Shown here piece after piece: positions 8,811 through 18,697 of a stretch of 64,000 nt of DNA. The stretch is from Nocardia neocaledoniensis (GTDB lineage Bacteria > Actinomycetota > Actinomycetes > Mycobacteriales > Mycobacteriaceae): positions 62,001 to 126,000 of the forward strand of contig NZ_QGTL01000001.1 in the NCBI RefSeq assembly GCF_003182135.1. Direction: 5' to 3'. The notes under the pieces were generated by a model that was not told where the DNA came from, did not search any database, and saw only the letters and a program-made list of their open reading frames with translations. A program made the position numbers and the translations under genes. Each line of letters opens with the position of its first letter. Position 1 is the first letter of the stretch.

Positions 8811-9395
8811 GTGACATTCGCACTGTGCCGTGACGCGGCAGCCGCTGACTGGCTGCTCCACCAGGAGCTGCCATGGCATCGGCTCGCCGCGCGCGGCCCC
8901 GCCGGGTATCAGAGGTATGCGCGGCTCAGGTTCGCGCCCGACCCTCGCTTTCCCGGGCAAAGGCTGAACGACGTCCGCTTCGACCAGCCGGAACTGTCGG
9001 AGAAGCAGCAGATCGGTATCGCGCTGGAAACCCTGGCGCGGTCCACGACCACACCCGAGACCTGCTATTTCGCCGTGTGGAACGGGTGGAGCACGATCAC
9101 CATCGACACGGCGCCCACGCTGCGGATTCCCCACCGCGACTACTGGCTGCTCCGTGGCGCACTCGCGGACTTCGCGGACTGGAACAGCGGCGACAGCGCA
9201 CGATGGCCGTTCGGCGACTGCCCCGATCCCGCGTTCATCTGGCCCGCGGACCGCGCGTGGTGCGTCACCGACGATGTCGATCCGCACTTCGCCTCGATCG
9301 GTGCCGCCGCGGAGGCGATCGATCGTCTTGTGGCCGATCCTCGCATCGACGCCGTGCGCGATGATCCGGCCGCGGAGCCACCGTCTTGGTGCTGA
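8811..9395 (+). CDS. conserved actinobacterial protein of unknown function
   Basis: 194 residues, unusually rich in tryptophan and aromatic residues (for example CYFAVWNGWSTI, PHRDYWLLRG, FIWPADRAWCVTDDVDP). No signal peptide or membrane segment, so probably cytoplasmic. I recognise the pattern as a widespread but uncharacterised actinobacterial protein and cannot assign a function. A -10-like CACAAT at 8799-8804 lies 7 nt before the GTG and no ribosome site is visible, suggesting a leaderless transcript separate from the ABC operon. Confidence 0.7.
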   Translation: MTFALCRDAAAADWLLHQELPWHRLAARGPAGYQRYARLRFAPDPRFPGQRLNDVRFDQPELSEKQQIGIALETLARSTTTPETCYFAVWNGWSTITIDTAPTLRIPHRDYWLLRGALADFADWNSGDSARWPFGDCPDPAFIWPADRAWCVTDDVDPHFASIGAAAEAIDRLVADPRIDAVRDDPAAEPPSWC

Positions 9396-9544
9396 AGCGC
9401 GCTCCGGCCTGCCACGGAGGCGTCACAGCGCCGGGGCCGATTCAGCCGGGTTGACGGGTCTTGCCGGGGGGCATAGGGCGGATTATGGTTGAGGCGCAAC
9501 GGATCCCGTTGTGCCGATGCTGATTTCGCGGGGTGCGGAGTGCG

Positions 9545-10426
9545 ATGACGGTGGGGTCGGCGGTTCGGCTGTGGAGCGGGCTGGGGGTGCTCGTCGGCGT
9601 TGTCTCGTTCGCGGGGGCGTTCGGAGTGGGTTGGGCGATGGCGCTGCCGTCGTCGACCTCGCCTCCCCCTGCCACGACCACGACCTCACGGTCCGGGGAC
9701 GGCAGCGGTACCGGTGACGGGTTCACGCCGACACTGCGGGCGCCCGTTTCGGCGATGCGCGGAAGCGCGATGGCGGTGCACGGGACGAATTGGCTGTGCG
9801 ATCAGGTCTCGATCGTCCCGAACTGGGCCGCCACACCGACCTCGGCGGTCGATGAGACCGCGCAGACCGGCATCGTCAGCGCGAAGGTCGGGGGCGACTA
9901 CACGTTCGCCGCGTCGGTGCCGGTCCCGAAGACGGCGGCGCTGGGCGCGAGCACGCTGTGGGTCAGCTGCACCGCCGATCCCGATATCACCGACTCCGTG
10001 TCGGTCCGGATTCTCGCCGTTCCGGTGACCACCACGGTCCCGATCAGCACCGCACCGATCAGCACCGAACCCGTCGTCACCGAGGAGCCGGCCGTCGTCG
10101 ACCCGGTGCCGCCGACCGCGGACGCGCACGGCCCGGACGGATCCTCGGGGTCGCCGTCGGCGGGCCCGGCCGGGCTCGTCGGGCTGCTGCTCGTCGGCGG
10201 GGCCATCGCGCTCGCCGTCCGCGGCCGATCGCGCCCACCCGACCCGGGGCGACCCCCGGTCGGTGTCCGCGTCCCGCCCGAGCAGCGGGAGCCCGAGGTG
10301 AGCGTGCGCGTCCACGCCGATCCGCGACCGCGGCTCGACTTCAGGACCGTGCCCGCCCGGGTGCCGACCGTAGAGATCAGGACGCACCGGCCGGAACCGT
10401 TCATCACCGTGCGAGAGGTCCGCTGA
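9545..10426 (+). CDS. membrane-anchored Thr/Pro-rich protein of unknown function
   Basis: About 293 residues. N-terminal hydrophobic segment (LWSGLGVLVGVVSFAGAFGVGWAMA) acts as signal or anchor, followed by a Ser/Thr/Pro-rich linker, a beta-rich extracellular part with two cysteines (NWLCDQVS and LWVSCTAD, a possible disulphide), a Thr/Pro-rich stalk and a second membrane segment (GLVGLLLVGGAIALAVRG) before a proline/arginine-rich tail of about 75 residues. The architecture suggests a cell-envelope protein with a cytoplasmic tail. I chose ATG 9545; GTG 9533 in the same frame is possible. The next gene starts at the last base of its stop (TGATG), so the two are likely functional partners. No known family recognised. 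Confidence 0.65.
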   Translation: MTVGSAVRLWSGLGVLVGVVSFAGAFGVGWAMALPSSTSPPPATTTTSRSGDGSGTGDGFTPTLRAPVSAMRGSAMAVHGTNWLCDQVSIVPNWAATPTSAVDETAQTGIVSAKVGGDYTFAASVPVPKTAALGASTLWVSCTADPDITDSVSVRILAVPVTTTVPISTAPISTEPVVTEEPAVVDPVPPTADAHGPDGSSGSPSAGPAGLVGLLLVGGAIALAVRGRSRPPDPGRPPVGVRVPPEQREPEVSVRVHADPRPRLDFRTVPARVPTVEIRTHRPEPFITVREVR

Positions 10427-11046
10427 TGTTCCCTGAGGCGCTCACCGCGCGAGCGGTGCTGTACGACAACGGTTCCCACGAGGTCGGTCGCGCCGAGCTG
10501 ACGGCCCGGCTGCGCGAACTCGGCGTCGATCGCCAGCTGCGGCTGGCCGCGCCGGCACTCGGGCCGCTCGTGCGCGAGCTGGCCCTGCCGAAGATCGCGG
10601 CGGCGCTGGACGGCCTGCTCGACATCAGCGTCGGTGACGCGGCGCTGGCCGGCTGGCGCGGGTACGACCGGCTCCGTGGCGCCGCCCAGCGCACCCGCAC
10701 CGGTCCCGAGGAGAACGTCGAACTGCTCGCGCACGAACTCACCCACACCTACCGGCCGAGCCTCGAGATCCTCGTGGACGGGCACTCGTCGGGCTCGCTC
10801 ACCGTGGAACTCGTGCTCGCGCTGGAAGTACAGCCGCTGGCGGCGACCGTCCGCGACGCGCACCTCGTCGCCCTCGGCCCCGGCGACTGCACCGTCTCCG
10901 TCTCGGTCGGCACCGCCTCGGTCGGGACGATCATCGAGCGGCAGCGCGAGATCCCGACCGCGCGGATGGTCGACCTCCGCAGACCGTTCCCGCTCATCGC
11001 GACCGGCCGCCCCGGCGGGCAGCCCGGCCGACGCACGTCCACCTAG
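10426..11046 (+). CDS. protein of unknown function coupled to the envelope protein
   Basis: 206 residues, soluble, no signal peptide. It shares one base with the preceding stop (TGATG). Predicted to be alpha/beta with a C-terminal beta-rich portion (LTVELVLALEVQPLAATV, TVSVSVGTASVGTIIE) and a basic, proline-rich end. I recognise no family. Translational coupling suggests that it works with the membrane protein at 9545, perhaps binding its proline-rich cytoplasmic tail; this is inference from position only. Downstream lies 173 nt without a gene, then the convergent end of accC. Confidence 0.6.
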   Translation: MFPEALTARAVLYDNGSHEVGRAELTARLRELGVDRQLRLAAPALGPLVRELALPKIAAALDGLLDISVGDAALAGWRGYDRLRGAAQRTRTGPEENVELLAHELTHTYRPSLEILVDGHSSGSLTVELVLALEVQPLAATVRDAHLVALGPGDCTVSVSVGTASVGTIIERQREIPTARMVDLRRPFPLIATGRPGGQPGRRTST

Positions 11047-11219
11047 CGCACGCAGTGTGCGCGCCCCGGCCGAGCTGCACGCTTCCGCCGTGACCGTTGA
11101 GATGCGCTCGGACGCACCAAGGAAGTGCCAGGCCGCAACTGCACCGGATGCTCGGTGGTCGGGCGCGAAGCACCAGCGCGGCGATGCTCGGCGCAGGACG
11201 GCCGGGCGCACGCCAACGC

Positions 11220-12584
11220 CTACCGCACGGCGGCCGGTTCGTTCAGGGCGCCGATGAGGGCCGTGTCGTGGGTGGCGGCCCGGAAGCGCGGGTGGTCGAG
11301 GATGTCGTGGAGGAAGTCGGTGGTGGTGGCCACGCCGGGGCCGGTGATCGTGGTCTCGGCGAGCGCGCGGCGCATGCGGGCGATGGCCGTCGGCCGGTCC
11401 GGCGCCCAGACGATGACCTTCGCGAGGAGTGAATCATAATGTGGCGGAATGGCATAGCCCTGCGCCACCTGGGTGTCCACGCGCACGAACGGGCCGGCGG
11501 GGAGCGCGCACTCGACGAGCGTGCCGGGGGCGGGCGCGAACGCGCGTTCCGGGTCTTCGGCATTGAGGCGGCATTCGATGGCGACACCGTACGGCGCGCG
11601 ATCGCCGAGGGTCAGCGGGTCGCCCGCCGCGATGCGCAGCTGTTCGGCGACCAGGTCGACGCCGGTGACCATCTCGGTGACGGGGTGCTCCACCTGGAGG
11701 CGGCAGTTGACTTCCATGAAGTAGAAACGGCCGTCGGGCGCGAGCAGGAACTCCACGGTGCCCGCGCCGACGTAACCGGCCGCCTCGCAGCCGCGGACGG
11801 CCGCGGCGCCGATGCGGTCGGCGAGCTCCGGCGACAGGCCCGGCGCCGGCGATTCCTCGACCAGCTTCTGATGCCTGCGCTGCAGCGAACAGTCCCGCAG
11901 ACCCAGGTGCCGGACGGTGCCATGGGTGTCGGCGAGGATCTGGACCTCCACGTGCCTGGCCGATTCCAGGTACCGCTCGACATAGAGCCTGCCGTCGCCG
12001 AAGACGGCGGCGGCCGCGGCCCTGGTGTGCTGCCAGGCCGTGGCGAACTCCTCGCCGTCACGCACCACCCGCATCCCGCGGCCGCCGCCACCCGCGACAG
12101 CCTTGATGATCACCGGGTAGCCGATCTCGTCGGCCAGGGCGCGCGCCCCGTCGGGATCGTCGATGGCGTCGCGGCTGCCGGGCAGCAGGGGCAGGCCCGC
12201 GTCGGCCATCAGCGCGCGAGCGGTCGACTTGTCACCGAGGCGGGCCATGACCGCGGGCGGGGCGCCGACGAACACGAAGCCCTCGGCCTGGCACACCTCG
12301 GCGAAATCCGGGTCCTCCGAGAGGAATCCGTACCCCGGATGGATCGCGTCGGCCCCGGTGGCGCGCGCCGCCTCGATGATCGCGGGGATCGACAGGTAGC
12401 TGCGTTTGGCCGGGGCCGGGCCGATCTGGACGTGTTCGTCGGCCAGGCGCACCGCCGCGGAGTCGCGGTCCGCGGCCGAGTGCACCGCCACCGTGGCGAT
12501 GCCCAGTTCGCGGCAGGTCCGGATCACCCTGACCGCGATCTCCCCGCGGTTGGCGACCAGGACCTTGTGGAAGGGGCGCGTCAC
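11220..12584 (-). CDS. accC: acetyl-CoA carboxylase, biotin carboxylase subunit
   Basis: ATP-dependent carboxylation of the biotin on AccB. 454 residues, the length of free-standing AccC. Features in order: N-terminal VLVANRGEIAVRVIRT, ATP-grasp glycine loop AGGGGRGM (near residue 165), the MEVNCRLQVEHPVTE metal/active-site block (near 290), and the C-terminal BC domain. The canonical sequence is MNTRLQVEHP; here N-C-R-L replaces N-T-R-L. The GTG start overlaps the accB stop (GTGA). It is the last gene of the leftward synthase operon. A separate E. coli-type subunit is notable because mycolate-producing actinobacteria mostly use fused biotin carboxylase/carrier alpha chains. Confidence 0.93.
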   Translation of the reverse strand: MTRPFHKVLVANRGEIAVRVIRTCRELGIATVAVHSAADRDSAAVRLADEHVQIGPAPAKRSYLSIPAIIEAARATGADAIHPGYGFLSEDPDFAEVCQAEGFVFVGAPPAVMARLGDKSTARALMADAGLPLLPGSRDAIDDPDGARALADEIGYPVIIKAVAGGGGRGMRVVRDGEEFATAWQHTRAAAAAVFGDGRLYVERYLESARHVEVQILADTHGTVRHLGLRDCSLQRRHQKLVEESPAPGLSPELADRIGAAAVRGCEAAGYVGAGTVEFLLAPDGRFYFMEVNCRLQVEHPVTEMVTGVDLVAEQLRIAAGDPLTLGDRAPYGVAIECRLNAEDPERAFAPAPGTLVECALPAGPFVRVDTQVAQGYAIPPHYDSLLAKVIVWAPDRPTAIARMRRALAETTITGPGVATTTDFLHDILDHPRFRAATHDTALIGALNEPAAVR

Positions 12585-13120
12585 CGCAGCGCCTCGAACA
12601 CGATCAGGGCCTGGCCGTGCTCCACGGCGTCGCCGTTGTCGACGAGGATCTCCGCCACCACGCCCTCCCGCGCGGCGGTGACCGGGATCATCAGCTTCAT
12701 CGCCTCGATGATGCCCACCTGCTGACCGGCGCGAACGGGGTCGCCCACCGCGACGAACGGCGCGGCGCCGGGTTCGGGCGCGCGATAGAACACGCCGACG
12801 GTCTCGGCGGTGAGGGGGAAGGTCGTCGCGGCGCCGGTGTCGGCGGACCGATCCGCCGTCGCCACCGTCCCGGCGGCGGGGTCGGCCGGGACGAGCACCA
12901 GGTGCCCCGCCGGCTCCCCGTTCTCGGCGGGCGTCGCAGCGGGGCGCTCGTCCCAGGTGATGCGCAGGGACACCGGACCATTGGCGACCGTCACCGAGGT
13001 CGGGGCGGACCCGGTGGCGCGCACACTCATGGCGTGACGGCTGAGCACCGCGAGGCTGTGGTCCGCTTCGGTCGGGCTGACCGCCCGCGCGGCGGGGTCG
13101 CTGGTCACGGACTCGGTCAT
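12581..13120 (-). CDS. accB: acetyl-CoA carboxylase, biotin carboxyl carrier protein
   Basis: 179 residues; carries biotin for transfer of carboxyl from AccC to the AccDA transferase. The C-terminal biotinyl domain (about 105-179) has the attachment site EAMKLM with Lys 142 and the thumb-like VGVFYRAPEPGAAPFVAVGD stretch typical of AccB. The N-terminal 100 residues are variable and Ala/Pro rich. The ATG at 13120 is preceded by AGGAG at 7 nt spacing. It is separated from accDA by 92 nt and overlaps accC by 4 nt. A biotin ligase must act on it but none is encoded in the window. Confidence 0.9.
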   Translation of the reverse strand: MTESVTSDPAARAVSPTEADHSLAVLSRHAMSVRATGSAPTSVTVANGPVSLRITWDERPAATPAENGEPAGHLVLVPADPAAGTVATADRSADTGAATTFPLTAETVGVFYRAPEPGAAPFVAVGDPVRAGQQVGIIEAMKLMIPVTAAREGVVAEILVDNGDAVEHGQALIVFEALR

Positions 13121-13212
13121 CGGGGCTGCTCCTGAAGCTCGGTGCGGGTGTTCGGTGGCGGACGGGTCGGTGCGCTGCAGACTCTGCCGCAGGACGGTCA
13201 GCGGGTGGCGGA

Positions 13213-14907
13213 TCAGGAAGTCGACCACGAGGTCTCCGTGAGGTCGCGGGCCAGGCCGTAGCCACGGAAACGACTGTGCCGCTGGGCGATCAGGTCGGCG
13301 GTCGGCCAGGCCCGCAGCTCGTGCACCGCTTGGCGCACCGCCCGCCGCAGCAGTGCCGCCGCGCCGACGGGATCGCGGTCGGCGCCGCCCTCGGGTTCGG
13401 GGACGACGGCGTCGGCGATGCCGAGCTCGAGCAGGGCGACCGCGTCGACCCGCAGCGCGGCGGCCGCACGGGGCGCGGCGGCCGGGTCCTTCCACAGGAT
13501 GGCGGCGCAGCCCTCGGGACTGATCACCGAGTAGATCGCGTTCTCGCACACCAGCACCCGATCGGCCAGCGCCAGCGCGAGCGCGCCGCCGCTGCCGCCC
13601 TCGCCGGTGATCACGGTGACCACCGGAACAGGCAGACCGGCCAGCAGTTTCAGCGATTCGGCAATGGCCACCGCCTGGCCCTGCTCCTCGGCCTCGATGC
13701 CGGGGTAGGCGCCCGCCGTGTCCACCAGCGCGACGACGGGCCTGCCGAGTTTCGCGGCCAGGCGCAGCGCCCGGACCGCCTTGCGATAGCCCGCCGGAGT
13801 GGGCATCCCGTAGTTGCGCTCGGTGAGTTCGGGTCCGGTGTGGCCCTTCTGGGTGCCGAGCACGACAACCGGCAGTCCGTCGAGGCGGGCCAGGCCCGCG
13901 ATCATGGCGGGGCAGTCGGCCGACATGCGGTCGCCGTGCAGTTCGACGAAATCGTCGAAAGCGGCGGCGAGGTAGTCCAGGGTGGTCGGCCGGTCGAGCC
14001 GCCGGGCCGCGCGCACGCGGTCCCAGGACTCGCCCACGCTGAGCGCGGCGGGGTCGGTGACGAGCGCGTCGGGGTCACCGGGTTCGGTGCGCAGCGGTGG
14101 CCGCTCGGTCATCGCGACCAGCCGGGAGAGCCGGGTGCGCAGCGCCCAACGGTGGCAGATCATGTCGACGATGCCGTGTTCGAGCAGGAATTCCGCGGTC
14201 TGGAAGCCCTCGGGCAGGGTCTGGCCGATGGTCTGCCGGATCACCCGGGGCCCCGCGAAGCCCAGGCGCGCACCGGGTTCGGCGATGATGATGTCGGTGG
14301 CGGTGGCGAAGGACGCCGCGACGCCGCCGTAGGTGGGGTCGCTGATGATCGAGATCGTCAGCACGCCTGCGTCGTCGAGGCGGCGCAGCGCCCGGCTGGT
14401 CTTGGCCATCTGTATGAGCGCGACGATGCCCTCCTGCATCCTGGCCCCGCCGGAGGCGGTCACGAGCACCAGCGGCGCCCGGTCGGCCAGCGCCGCCTCC
14501 GCCGCGGCGGTGACGGCCTCGCCGACGGCGCTGCCGAGGCTGCCGCCGAGGAAGCGGAAGTCCATGACCGCCAGCACGATCGGGGTGCCGTCGACGGTGC
14601 CGCGCACGCAGCGGATCGCCTCCGGCAGGTCGGTGCTCTCCCGCGCCTGCCTGATCCGCTCGGGGTAGGCGCGGGTGTCGGTGAAGCCGAGCGGGTCGGC
14701 GACGGTGGCCGCGGTGGCGATCGGCTTGGCCGAGTCGGCGTCGAGGAGCTGGTCGACGCGCTGGTCGGCGGTGAGCATGCCGTGGCCGTCGCATTCCGGG
14801 CACACCCGGCTCGCCCGCTCGTAGCGTTTGCGGTAGATCATCGTGTCGCAGAGGGGGCACAGCAGCCAGGCCGTGCCGGTGGTCGCGGTGGTGTCGACGA
14901 CGGTCAT
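13213..14907 (-). CDS. accDA: acetyl-CoA carboxylase carboxyltransferase, AccD-AccA fusion
   Basis: Single 564-residue chain joining the beta (AccD) and alpha (AccA) halves of the carboxyltransferase. The AccD half begins with a four-cysteine zinc ribbon (Cys 17, 20, 36, 39: CPLC and CPEC) and contains [12 protein letters not shown], which forms an oxyanion site. The AccA half starts near residue 300 and contains [21 protein letters not shown] and the conserved [17 protein letters not shown] block. In E. coli these are two genes; the fusion removes the need for balanced subunits. ATGA overlap with the pfaD stop. With AccB and AccC it gives the cluster its own malonyl-CoA supply. Confidence 0.93.
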   Translation of the reverse strand: MTVVDTTATTGTAWLLCPLCDTMIYRKRYERASRVCPECDGHGMLTADQRVDQLLDADSAKPIATAATVADPLGFTDTRAYPERIRQARESTDLPEAIRCVRGTVDGTPIVLAVMDFRFLGGSLGSAVGEAVTAAAEAALADRAPLVLVTASGGARMQEGIVALIQMAKTSRALRRLDDAGVLTISIISDPTYGGVAASFATATDIIIAEPGARLGFAGPRVIRQTIGQTLPEGFQTAEFLLEHGIVDMICHRWALRTRLSRLVAMTERPPLRTEPGDPDALVTDPAALSVGESWDRVRAARRLDRPTTLDYLAAAFDDFVELHGDRMSADCPAMIAGLARLDGLPVVVLGTQKGHTGPELTERNYGMPTPAGYRKAVRALRLAAKLGRPVVALVDTAGAYPGIEAEEQGQAVAIAESLKLLAGLPVPVVTVITGEGGSGGALALALADRVLVCENAIYSVISPEGCAAILWKDPAAAPRAAAALRVDAVALLELGIADAVVPEPEGGADRDPVGAAALLRRAVRQAVHELRAWPTADLIAQRHSRFRGYGLARDLTETSWSTS

Positions 14908-16472
14908 CGGTCCTCCAGCGGGCGTGGGACGTAGCGGGCGCAGGCCGCGGGCAGGCGCACCCCCGCGGTGCGCAGGTGGGCGACGCGGGTGAGGTAGGCG
15001 GCGCCGAACAGCAGCTGCGCGGCGATCTCGGCGACCGCGCGGTTCTCCGGTGCGGCGAGATGGGTGCCCGCCGTCCAGGTGTTGAAGGCGCCCATCGCGG
15101 GGCCGCACCAGATCTGGTAGTCGGCGACCCGATCGGCCTCGCCGCGGATGCTCCAGCCCGAGGACAGGCCGAGGTACCAGCGGAAGACCAACGCCATCTT
15201 GGCTTTCGGGTCCCGCTCGGCCCCGCTCAGCTGGGCCGGGTCGCGCTCGGTGAAGTACCGGACGCACTCCTGCCACACCTCGTCGAGCGGCCTGCGGAAC
15301 AGGGTGGATTCCAGCTCGGCGCGCAGCGCGGTCGGCAGCGCGTCGAGCCCGGGGTAGGCGCGGTAGGTGTCGTAGAGCTTCTGCGCGCGGGCCGCGAACA
15401 TCGTGCCCCGGCGCAGCACCTGCACCTGCACGCCGAGCTCGAACATGTCCGAGGACGGCGACATGGCGCAGTCGGCGAATTCGGCCCGCGCCAGCAAGGT
15501 CTTGGTGGCGCCGCATTGCGCCGCCTCGACGGCCGACTGGTTGACCGACCCCGTCACCACGTAGGCCGCGCCGAGCCCGAAGGCGGCGGCGACGGCGTCG
15601 GGTGTGCCGAGCCCGCCTGCCGCGCCGATCCGCACACGCTCGGCGCCGGGCACGGTGGCGCCGAGCCGGTCCCTGGCCGCGATCAGTTCCGGCAGCAGCA
15701 CCGTCAGCGGCCTGCGGTCGGTGTGGCCGCCGGAGTCGGCTTCGGCGGTGATGTCGTCGGCCATCGGCACCTGCTCGGCGAGCCGGGCCTGCTCGGCGGT
15801 GATCCGGCCCGCCGCCACGAGTTCGCGCAGCAGCCGGGCGGGCGCGGGCCGCAGGAACAGCTCGGCCACCTCGACGCGGGAGACCTTGGCGATCACCCGG
15901 TGCCCGATCTCGATGCCGCCGCGCCGGTCGACGCGCAGACCGAGGGCGCGATAGCGCACGACCTCGGCGGTCAGGTCCATGAAGGCCGAGGCCTCCACGC
16001 AGCGGACATCGTGGCGCAGGCAGGCGTCGACGATCGCGCGTTCCAGGGCGGGTTCGCTCGGACTGTGGATGAGGTTGCAGGCGAACGGCTGCGCGCCCAG
16101 GTCGGCGGCGAGCTCGCCCAGTGCCGCGTCCACCGTGGCGGGCGCGACGCCCGCCGCGCCGTAGGCGGCCAGGTAGCCGTGCCGCGCCATGGCCTTCACC
16201 AGGGCGGGCGAGGCGATGCCGTTGGCCATCGCACCGGCGGCATAGGCGGCGCGGACACCGTGGGCCGCGCGGAAGGCGCTGTCGCCGAGGCGTTCCGGCG
16301 GCAGCGGCACGACCGCGGCGAGCACCTGGGCGCGGGCGGCGACGGTCTCGTCGGCGGTGGCGCCGACCTGTCCGTCGGCACGGACGATCCAGACCGGCGA
16401 GTCCAGATCGAGCAGCAGGGCGGTGATGGCCTCGGTAGCAGTGGCGAGCGCCACGGTGCGCATCGTGGTCAT
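14904..16472 (-). CDS. pfaD: PfaD-family flavin-dependent enoyl reductase (trans-acting ER)
   Basis: 522 residues, an FMN-dependent TIM-barrel enoyl reductase that works in trans on ACP-bound enoyl chains of PUFA-type and related iterative synthases. Recognisable: N-terminal lid region, [11 protein letters not shown] and [10 protein letters not shown] (residues about 95-140), the [19 protein letters not shown] loop, the FMN phosphate-binding stretch [18 protein letters not shown] and the C-terminal region [20 protein letters not shown] that is characteristic of PfaD. Start ATG shares a base with the dehydratase stop (TGATG) and the stop overlaps accDA. Function in saturating chosen double bonds is from family knowledge. 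Confidence 0.9.
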   Translation of the reverse strand: MTTMRTVALATATEAITALLLDLDSPVWIVRADGQVGATADETVAARAQVLAAVVPLPPERLGDSAFRAAHGVRAAYAAGAMANGIASPALVKAMARHGYLAAYGAAGVAPATVDAALGELAADLGAQPFACNLIHSPSEPALERAIVDACLRHDVRCVEASAFMDLTAEVVRYRALGLRVDRRGGIEIGHRVIAKVSRVEVAELFLRPAPARLLRELVAAGRITAEQARLAEQVPMADDITAEADSGGHTDRRPLTVLLPELIAARDRLGATVPGAERVRIGAAGGLGTPDAVAAAFGLGAAYVVTGSVNQSAVEAAQCGATKTLLARAEFADCAMSPSSDMFELGVQVQVLRRGTMFAARAQKLYDTYRAYPGLDALPTALRAELESTLFRRPLDEVWQECVRYFTERDPAQLSGAERDPKAKMALVFRWYLGLSSGWSIRGEADRVADYQIWCGPAMGAFNTWTAGTHLAAPENRAVAEIAAQLLFGAAYLTRVAHLRTAGVRLPAACARYVPRPLEDR

Positions 16473-18697
16473 CACGCGCTCCGATCGACGAGTTCGACGG
16501 CCAGGTCGGTCACCTCGTAGATACGCAGGCCCGGCTTCCACAGCGAACCGTCCACCACCGCGGTCACGCCGCGCGGCCCGCGGCGCAACGCCTTGATGTG
16601 GGCCTCGAGCTCGACGGTGCCGTCGGTGGGCAGGAACTGGCCGCGGTAGCGCCAGCTGAAGGGGATGTCGGCGGGGATGCGGAACACCGGGTCGGCCATG
16701 TCCGCGGCGTGGCCCGCGTCCACGAGCCATTCCTGGACGGCGTGGATCACCGATTCGACGCCGAGTGAGCCGGGGATGACCGGGTCGAGGTGGAAGTGGC
16801 GGGCGAAGAACCAGTCCGCCGGGTCGATGGGCCGCAGTGAATGCAGGTATCCCGCACCGTGTTTCCCGCCGCCGTCGACCACCTCGACCCGGTCGATGAG
16901 CGCCAGCGTCCGGCGCGAGCACAGCGGCGAGGCGGGGTCGGCGCGGCGGGCGGCCACGTCGATCGTCCGGACCTGGGCGGTCGGGTTCTCGGCCAGCCAG
17001 GACGGTGCGGGCCGTCCGGCGTCGAGCCCGGTCTGGTTGGCGAGGGCCTCGTCGCTGAAGTACCCGAACATGGTCTCGCCGGTGTAGAACGGCGCGCCGT
17101 CGACGCTGAGCGTGTAGTCGAAGGTCTGCAGGGAGGAGCCGGGCAGGATCGTGGTCGACAGCATCCGCGAGGACTGTTCGATGGTGCGGTCGCGCAGGTC
17201 GACCTGGCGCAGCACCGTCGCCGTGCCGCCGAGATTGCGCAGGCTCAGGGTGGTGCCGGGCTGGGTCAGCGTGGGTCCCGCGTAGTAGCCCATGAGCAGG
17301 GCCGCCTGCAGGGAGGTCTCCATGTACACGAAGTGCGGCATGGAGTCGTTGGCGGTGTCGGCGTAGTACCAGGAGTCGGCGGGCGAATCGTATTCGGTGG
17401 TGTAGGCCGCGTGGTCGAGAGTGCCTCGCGCACCGTCGAATTCGCGGACGCGGTCGACGAGGAGCAGACCGCCGGTGGGCAGCCGCGTCGCGCGGACGCC
17501 GGTGTACTCCGCGAATTCCGGGCCCATGGCGATCGCCTGGTCGCCGCGCGCCAGGTGGGTCATGTGGAATTCGTTGAGCAGCAGGGTCGGCACGGCCTGG
17601 CCGGGACCGATGCCCGCGCCGGGCGCCTCGGTGACGGTGACCTCGACGGACAGGCTCCCCCCACCGGCGAAGTGCGCCGTGCCCAGGACGTGCGGGCGGG
17701 GAACGAGGTCCAGGTCGGTGACGACGAGCTCCAGCGTGCCCTGGGCCGCGCCGTTTCCGGCGGCGGCACCGATCGTGTCCCGGGGTGTGCCGGCGGTGGC
17801 CACCGCTCCCCCGGTCAGGGTGCTGCCGGACAGGCACAGGTGCATGCCGGTGAAGAGCGCGAACACCTCGGCGGCCTGGCGCGCGGCGGCCTCGGGCGCG
17901 CCCTCGTACCGGGCGACGATCCGGCCGTCACCGGTACCGCCGTAGAGCTCGATCGCCTCGATCGCGGTGAGCGCCAACGGCTCTCCGGCGGCCAGCCGCG
18001 CCGCGACCTCGACACCGTCGCGCCGGTGTCCCGGCCCGAACACCTCCGCGATCGCACCGGTCGTCAACGATTCCAGCGCCGCCCGGTCCAGGGAGGTACG
18101 CGCGGTCCGCGCCAGCGGCTTGAACGCGCCTTCCCGTACGGGCGCTTCGCCACCGGACACATGGTGGAGCGCGGAGGAGGCACCCCGATCGACGGGAACT
18201 ACCGTGGAACCCGCCGATCGCAGTTCGCCGGCAACGGCGGCGAAGTCCGCCGAGCCGTCGCGAAATGCCTTGCTGGACAAGGGTATGCCTACCGCTCGGG
18301 CCCAGAGCGCGCGCTGCAGGGCCACCTGCGCGGTCAGGGCGGCGCGGTGGGCGGTGGTGACGCCGGTGCGGAGCTCGGCGATCACGCCGCGTGACGCACC
18401 GGCGCTCGCCGCCCTCGTCCGAGCGGTCGCGGTCGTTTCCACCGGGCGTGTGGAACGGTCCTGCGCCGGGAGGGCCGCCGCCTCGTCTGACCGCCGAGTC
18501 GACTCCGCCGTGTCCCCGGCGGGTGCCACGGCGGGTCCGGCGGGGACCCCTGCCGGCGCGGGTGTGAGCGCCTGCGGCACCGTGTCGTGCGCTGGTCCGC
18601 CCGGCCGCGCGGCCTGCGGCAGCACGCCCGGGGCGGGCTGGGCCGGGGTCACGCCGGTCGGGTCGAAGGCGATGCCGTCGAAGTCGAGGGCTGTCAT
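16472..18697 (-). CDS. PUFA-synthase-type dehydratase didomain protein (PfaC C-terminal half-like)
   Basis: 741 residues. Residues 1-95 are an Ala/Pro/Thr-rich linker; about 103-135 is a helical segment; 202-225 has the [18 protein letters not shown] motif that in PfaC precedes the dehydratases. DH1 (about 385-560) has [13 protein letters not shown] and [23 protein letters not shown] (non-canonical first hotdog). DH2 (about 590-741) has the FabA-like [18 protein letters not shown] with catalytic His 634. PfaC proteins normally carry KS and chain-length-factor domains before these; here they are absent. Start overlaps the giant synthase stop by ATGA. Role: dehydration (and perhaps isomerisation) of 3-hydroxyacyl-ACP, choosing the position and geometry of double bonds. 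Confidence 0.85.
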   Translation of the reverse strand: MTALDFDGIAFDPTGVTPAQPAPGVLPQAARPGGPAHDTVPQALTPAPAGVPAGPAVAPAGDTAESTRRSDEAAALPAQDRSTRPVETTATARTRAASAGASRGVIAELRTGVTTAHRAALTAQVALQRALWARAVGIPLSSKAFRDGSADFAAVAGELRSAGSTVVPVDRGASSALHHVSGGEAPVREGAFKPLARTARTSLDRAALESLTTGAIAEVFGPGHRRDGVEVAARLAAGEPLALTAIEAIELYGGTGDGRIVARYEGAPEAAARQAAEVFALFTGMHLCLSGSTLTGGAVATAGTPRDTIGAAAGNGAAQGTLELVVTDLDLVPRPHVLGTAHFAGGGSLSVEVTVTEAPGAGIGPGQAVPTLLLNEFHMTHLARGDQAIAMGPEFAEYTGVRATRLPTGGLLLVDRVREFDGARGTLDHAAYTTEYDSPADSWYYADTANDSMPHFVYMETSLQAALLMGYYAGPTLTQPGTTLSLRNLGGTATVLRQVDLRDRTIEQSSRMLSTTILPGSSLQTFDYTLSVDGAPFYTGETMFGYFSDEALANQTGLDAGRPAPSWLAENPTAQVRTIDVAARRADPASPLCSRRTLALIDRVEVVDGGGKHGAGYLHSLRPIDPADWFFARHFHLDPVIPGSLGVESVIHAVQEWLVDAGHAADMADPVFRIPADIPFSWRYRGQFLPTDGTVELEAHIKALRRGPRGVTAVVDGSLWKPGLRIYEVTDLAVELVDRSA

